This document shows, in pieces, positions 14,296 to 16,678 of a DNA stretch of 16,678 nt. Within the stretch, counting starts at the first letter, position 1. Each line of letters starts with the position of its first letter. A program made the position numbers and the translations under genes. The notes under the pieces are model-generated. The model was given only the letters and a program-made list of their open reading frames with translations, did not search any database and was not told the DNA's origin. Source of the DNA: Mageeibacillus sp. UBA5770 (GTDB taxonomy: Bacteria; Bacillota_A; Clostridia; Saccharofermentanales; Saccharofermentanaceae); assembly GCA_002418705.1 (NCBI GenBank), contig DIEQ01000012.1, positions 28,606 to 45,283 of the forward strand. Direction: 5' to 3'.

Positions 14296-14874
14296 ATGGC
14301 AGCTCACATACCCACACGCGACGAAGCATTTGCTCTCCTTCGGCAATTCAATTCTGATGACAGCCTGATCAGGCATGCGCTTGCGGTAGAGGGAGTCATG
14401 CGGCATTTCGCACAAAAATACGGTGAAGATTCAGAAAAATGGGGAATAATCGGGCTTGTCCATGACTTGGATTATCAACAGTTCCCCGACCGGCACTGCA
14501 CAAAAACGGCCGAGATTCTGATCGCGCATAGTTGGCCGGAAGACTATGTCCGAGCGGTCGTGTCGCATGGCTGGGGAATCTGTTCTGATGTGGAACCGAA
14601 GGAAATAATGGAGAAAGTACTCTACGCGGTGGATGAGTTAACAGGGCTGGTCGCTGCAACGGCACTGGTCAGACCTTCCAGGTCAGTACTGGATATGGAG
14701 TCTAAGTCAATAAAGAAAAAATGGAAAGACAAGTCGTTTGCCGCGGGGGTCAACAGGGATGTCATTCAAAAGGGGGCAGAGATGCTCGGGATGGACCTGG
14801 CGGATCTGTTCCAGGAAACAATCGCAGGGATGCGAAAGATTGCTCAGGAAATAGGGCTTAAGGGGGAAGGCTAA
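14296..14874 (+). CDS. HD-domain (HDIG-like) phosphohydrolase
   Basis: This 192-residue soluble protein has the metal-binding HD pattern: His27 in SLIRHALAVE, His56-Asp57 in GLVHDLDYQQFP, His67, His91 in VVSHGWGI, and Asp113 in LYAVDELTGL. This is the hydrolase-type HD fold often called 'HDIG' in small bacterial proteins, acting on phosphate esters or nucleotides. The substrate is not evident. The C-terminal third (KSIKKKWKDKSFAAGVNRDVIQKGAEMLGMDLADLFQETIAGM) matches the usual tail of these proteins as I know them. It starts six bases after the PilT-like stop with only a weak AGG (14284-14286) upstream, consistent with translational coupling in a GPx-PilT-HD transcript. No transmembrane segment is seen. 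Confidence 0.85.
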   Translation: MAAHIPTRDEAFALLRQFNSDDSLIRHALAVEGVMRHFAQKYGEDSEKWGIIGLVHDLDYQQFPDRHCTKTAEILIAHSWPEDYVRAVVSHGWGICSDVEPKEIMEKVLYAVDELTGLVAATALVRPSRSVLDMESKSIKKKWKDKSFAAGVNRDVIQKGAEMLGMDLADLFQETIAGMRKIAQEIGLKGEG

Positions 14875-15189
14875 AAAAAAGGCGGTGGAAAAGCATTTTT
14901 TCATTAACAACAGGATTTGACAGGAGTATTGATAAAACAATAAAAACAATTTGGTGCGATAGAACACGGTGCAGGCAATGCGGGGGAATCTATGACAACA
15001 TCAGGCAAGGGACACCTGTATGTTGTCAATCCACATTCCTACGCCGATATCCTGAAATTGGAGTGCAACAGCCATTGGGCGATCAATGCCATTTCTGCTC
15101 GAACATTGAAGCCCTGTTTATTTTCACAAATAAAAAAAAGCCGCAGGTTTTCATCCTGCAGCTTTAGGCATCTCGAATAATACGTGTGG
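14875..15189. other. Convergent intergenic region between HD gene and PEP-CTERM gene
   Basis: This 315-base stretch follows the HD gene. No strong terminator for the plus-strand cluster is visible; GAAAA-GCATT-TTTTC at about 14888-14902 is weak. A perfect TTGACA (14917-14922) is present but lacks a good -10 at the right distance. A 62-codon frame at 14992-15180 (GGGGG 7 or so bases before its ATG; begins MTTSGKGHLYVVNPHSYADI) runs through the minus-strand terminator at its end, which argues against it being a normal gene. Nothing else is recognised. Confidence 0.4.
15130..15165 (-). terminator. Intrinsic terminator of the PEP-CTERM gene
   Basis: Read on the minus strand, AAAGCTGCAGG (15155-15165) pairs with CCTGCGGCTTT (15137-15147) through 11 positions, one a U-G wobble. 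The loop is seven bases (15148-15154) and the arm runs into a T tract (15132-15139). It lies about 25 bases after the stop codon of the minus-strand gene. This is the clearest terminator in the window. Confidence 0.85.
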
Positions 15190-15777
15190 TTATGCCCGTT
15201 TTCGCCCGACGAGCAACAGACTGCCAAGGCCCAGAATTAGCAGGGTGGTCGGTTCCGGAATGGGCAGGATCGACGCATCGGTTGCGCCTTCAAAGCTTCC
15301 CCGGAAATCGGTAACGACACCGGTATTAAAGTTATAGAGAAGGGTAATTAAGTTCCCTTGGCTTGATCCGGAAGGGATTTCTGACAGCAGTGTGCCTGAA
15401 TCCAGCGTTACCTCTCCCGGTCCCGACGCCAGAATTGCACCGCCAAACATAAGGGTCAGTGGCAGGTAGTGAACTTGGCCGCTTAGCAGAATAGTGCTTG
15501 CATTGTCTGCAATAATATACGAGCCGTTGCCCAAAGTGCCGGTGACCCCGTTACTGGAGATCAGGTTGGCCGTGAATTGGAACGTAGCGTTCGAATACGA
15601 AGTCCAAGTGTCGTCGCTATAGTGGATAACTAAGCTTATGGTATCGTTGAGGGTAAGCGTCCCAGAGTCATAAGTAGTATTAATGTCACTTCCATTGATC
15701 GATGTGATAAACGCTGCCTGTGTCGGAACAACTAACAAAGCCGCCAGAAGCAGTGCAAAAGCATGTAATTTCAACAT
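15190..15777 (-). CDS. PEP-CTERM sorting-domain protein
   Basis: This 195-residue exported protein has a signal peptide at ~1-22 (LKLHAFALLLAALLVVPTQA) and a C-terminal PEP-CTERM tripartite tail at ~172-195: PEP motif (PIPEPTT), hydrophobic helix (LLILGLGSLLLVG) and basic end (RKRA). Such tails are recognised by exosortase in exopolysaccharide-producing bacteria, and the body is typically a secreted or surface protein. The middle (25-170) is Ser/Thr/Gly/Asn-rich and strand-like, without recognisable motifs or cysteines. The start at 15777 has GGAGG (15782-15786, minus) upstream; the open frame extends to 15876, but the extra 33 residues would precede a perfect signal peptide and were rejected. 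It appears monocistronic with its own terminator. No exosortase gene is in the window. Confidence 0.9.
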   Translation of the reverse strand: MLKLHAFALLLAALLVVPTQAAFITSINGSDINTTYDSGTLTLNDTISLVIHYSDDTWTSYSNATFQFTANLISSNGVTGTLGNGSYIIADNASTILLSGQVHYLPLTLMFGGAILASGPGEVTLDSGTLLSEIPSGSSQGNLITLLYNFNTGVVTDFRGSFEGATDASILPIPEPTTLLILGLGSLLLVGRKRA

Positions 15778-16033
15778 ATTGCCTCCATAAATAGGTACAC
15801 AAAAAACATTTTTTACAATTATCCGGTACAAAGCTATATATCTTATAATTCGTAACGTCACTTTACAAAAAAACACAGATGTACTTAATAAAACTCAAAG
15901 TTTTGTCATATTTCTATGCAGAACTCTGGAAAAATTTCCGGAAACATAGAGCTTTTTCTGGTTTCTATGGACAAAAAAGCAGGGAATACCGAGTACTAAT
16001 AGGGAATTGATGTCAAGATATGCTTTTTTGAAG

Positions 16034-16098
16034 ATAAACAGGATGTATAAAGTGTCTATGTGGAGGTTGATTTTTTGGCAATAGGTCATCCTGTTTAT
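16034..16098. repeat. Perfect 12-bp inverted repeat with 41-base spacer
   Basis: ATAAACAGGATG (16034-16045) is the exact reverse complement of CATCCTGTTTAT (16087-16098). The right arm ends on the first base of the -35 element of the next promoter. The flanks read TGAAG on the left and TGAAT on the right, a four-of-five match that could be a decayed target duplication. It could be an operator pair, an RNA stem, or the ends of a tiny mobile element. Confidence 0.6.
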
Positions 16099-16126
16099 TG
16101 AATTAGGATATCTTTTGTGGTATAAT
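16098..16126 (+). promoter_or_regulatory. Sigma70 promoter with extended -10 (TTGAAT-N17-TATAAT)
   Basis: TTGAAT (16098-16103) and a perfect TATAAT (16121-16126) are 17 bases apart, and TGG at 16118-16120 supplies an extended -10 TGn. Transcription near 16133 would give a ~50-base leader to the last gene. The 12-bp inverted repeat abuts the -35. Confidence 0.75.
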
Positions 16127-16183
16127 GATAAGCCTGAGCTGTATTTCGCTTCCGAGAAGTACCGTGCTTATATGGGGTCGTTA

Positions 16184-16678
16184 ATGATTCGTAAAATCTG
16201 TCCAGTCATAGCTGTACTTGCCCTATACTGTTTTGTGCAGGCACGTCCGCTTAATATTATCATTGTAACCAGAAATAATAGTTCGGAAGGCGGTTACGCC
16301 GAGTTTCTGCAAGACATTTATCTGGACAATGCTCAAGTGGAAATCGATTCCAATCGATACAACGAGCCTCTCAGCGACTCCAAAAAACTACAACTCAGCC
16401 AGGCGGATTTGATTATCGTCTCCAGCGACAATGCTGGCGGAGATTACAACGGCGACTCCGCCTTCTGGGCCGCATTGACCGTTCCTATTCTATGCCACAA
16501 TATCGCCATATGTCGAAGCAATGACCACACGAACTGGGACTGGTTCGGCTGTGATAGAACCACAGTCCCGATTGCTGAGTTGCATCTGACGGCCCCCACT
16601 GACCCTGTTTTCAACGGCATTGATCTTATCGACGGAACGATACCCCTATTCGGATCTTCCTTTGACTTTTCCGTACCG
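16184..16678 (+). CDS. Secreted protein with N-terminal alpha/beta (Rossmann-like) domain, truncated by the window end
   Basis: The frame is open to the last base, giving 165 residues. A signal peptide is visible (IRKICPVIAVLALYCFVQA, cleavage near residue 20). The following part alternates strands and helices: PLNIIIVTRNN, a helix YAEFLQDIYLDN, QADLIIVSSDNAGGDYNGDSAFWAAL, then VPILCHNIAICRSN and WDWFGCD. This pattern resembles the N-terminal region of planctomycete secreted proteins that carry LamG or PEP-CTERM parts further on, but those parts are outside the window and the match is from memory. The start could be ATG 16172 or ATG 16184; GGGG at 16174-16177 lies 6 bases before the second, which also gives the better signal peptide. 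The function is not known. Confidence 0.75.
   Translation, partial: MIRKICPVIAVLALYCFVQARPLNIIIVTRNNSSEGGYAEFLQDIYLDNAQVEIDSNRYNEPLSDSKKLQLSQADLIIVSSDNAGGDYNGDSAFWAALTVPILCHNIAICRSNDHTNWDWFGCDRTTVPIAELHLTAPTDPVFNGIDLIDGTIPLFGSSFDFSVP

Larger units (their letters stand above)
15778..16183. other. AT-rich structured intergenic region upstream of two divergent genes
   Basis: About 400 bases lie between the PEP-CTERM start and the last gene, with no credible gene (an open frame at 15895-16089 minus has no family match or Shine-Dalgarno). It holds a nested hairpin at 15913-15950 followed by a T run, a pair GCTTTTT / AAAAAGC (15951-15957 with about 15973-15980), a perfect 12-bp inverted repeat (16034-16045 / 16087-16098), and the promoter at 16098-16126. 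The promoter of the minus-strand PEP-CTERM gene must also lie here; TTGTAA-N15-TATAAG around 15843-15868 minus is the best but poorly spaced candidate. Confidence 0.5.

Noticed and set aside
14917..14946. Promoter starting with perfect TTGACA downstream of the HD gene
   Set aside because: The bases at the correct distance (ATAAAA or TAAAAA) are a poor -10, and there is no convincing gene behind it.

Overview
The window looks like a chromosomal segment of a Gram-negative-type, glycan-degrading bacterium, most likely of the Planctomycetota (Phycisphaerae or Sedimentisphaerales side). This is inferred from family content, not from a marker gene. The pointers are a short PEP-CTERM exoprotein (15190-15777), large secreted glycoside hydrolases carrying F5/8 type C (discoidin) modules, a lipoprotein GH92, the PGVGEF-type ATPase of a NitT/TauT-like transporter beside a VWA-like protein, and a truncated secreted protein of a kind common in planctomycetes. 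No rRNA, tRNA, CRISPR array or insertion sequence was seen.

Region 1 (1-2256, + strand) is a tight operon. It holds the C-terminal end of a probable VWA-domain or substrate-binding component, a NitT/TauT/SsuC-type ABC permease, its ATPase (stop and start codons overlap by one base), and a 119-residue helix-turn-helix protein whose Shine-Dalgarno lies inside the end of the ATPase gene.

Region 2 (2386-11753) is a glycan-degradation locus. A 1201-codon secreted GH2 enzyme (beta-mannosidase / exo-beta-glucosaminidase type) is read on the minus strand. It diverges from a GH92 alpha-mannosidase lipoprotein, a GH29 alpha-L-fucosidase with a C-terminal F5/8C domain, a possible 35-residue ORF, and a PfkB-family sugar (phosphate) kinase on the plus strand. 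Alpha-mannosidase, beta-mannosidase-like and fucosidase activities together fit dismantling of N-glycan-like or other fucosylated mannose-containing glycans. No SusC/SusD pair is present. The divergent 550-bp intergenic region carries a perfect inverted repeat in front of the GH2 gene and a related sequence in front of the GH92 gene.

Region 3 (11842-14874) starts with a near-consensus sigma70 promoter feeding a solo CBM48/AMPK-beta-like glycogen-binding protein. A second sigma70 promoter drives a GPx - PilT-like ATPase - HD-domain cluster with gaps of 19 and 6 bases.

Region 4 (14875-16678) contains a minus-strand PEP-CTERM protein with a clear intrinsic terminator. A structured AT-rich intergenic stretch follows, with a hairpin and a perfect 12-bp inverted repeat touching an extended -10 promoter. 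The window ends inside a secreted protein on the + strand.

The most unusual observation is that the internal F5/8C module of the GH2 enzyme has its C-terminal half placed before its N-terminal half, which suggests a circularly permuted lectin domain spliced into the hinge before the catalytic barrel.
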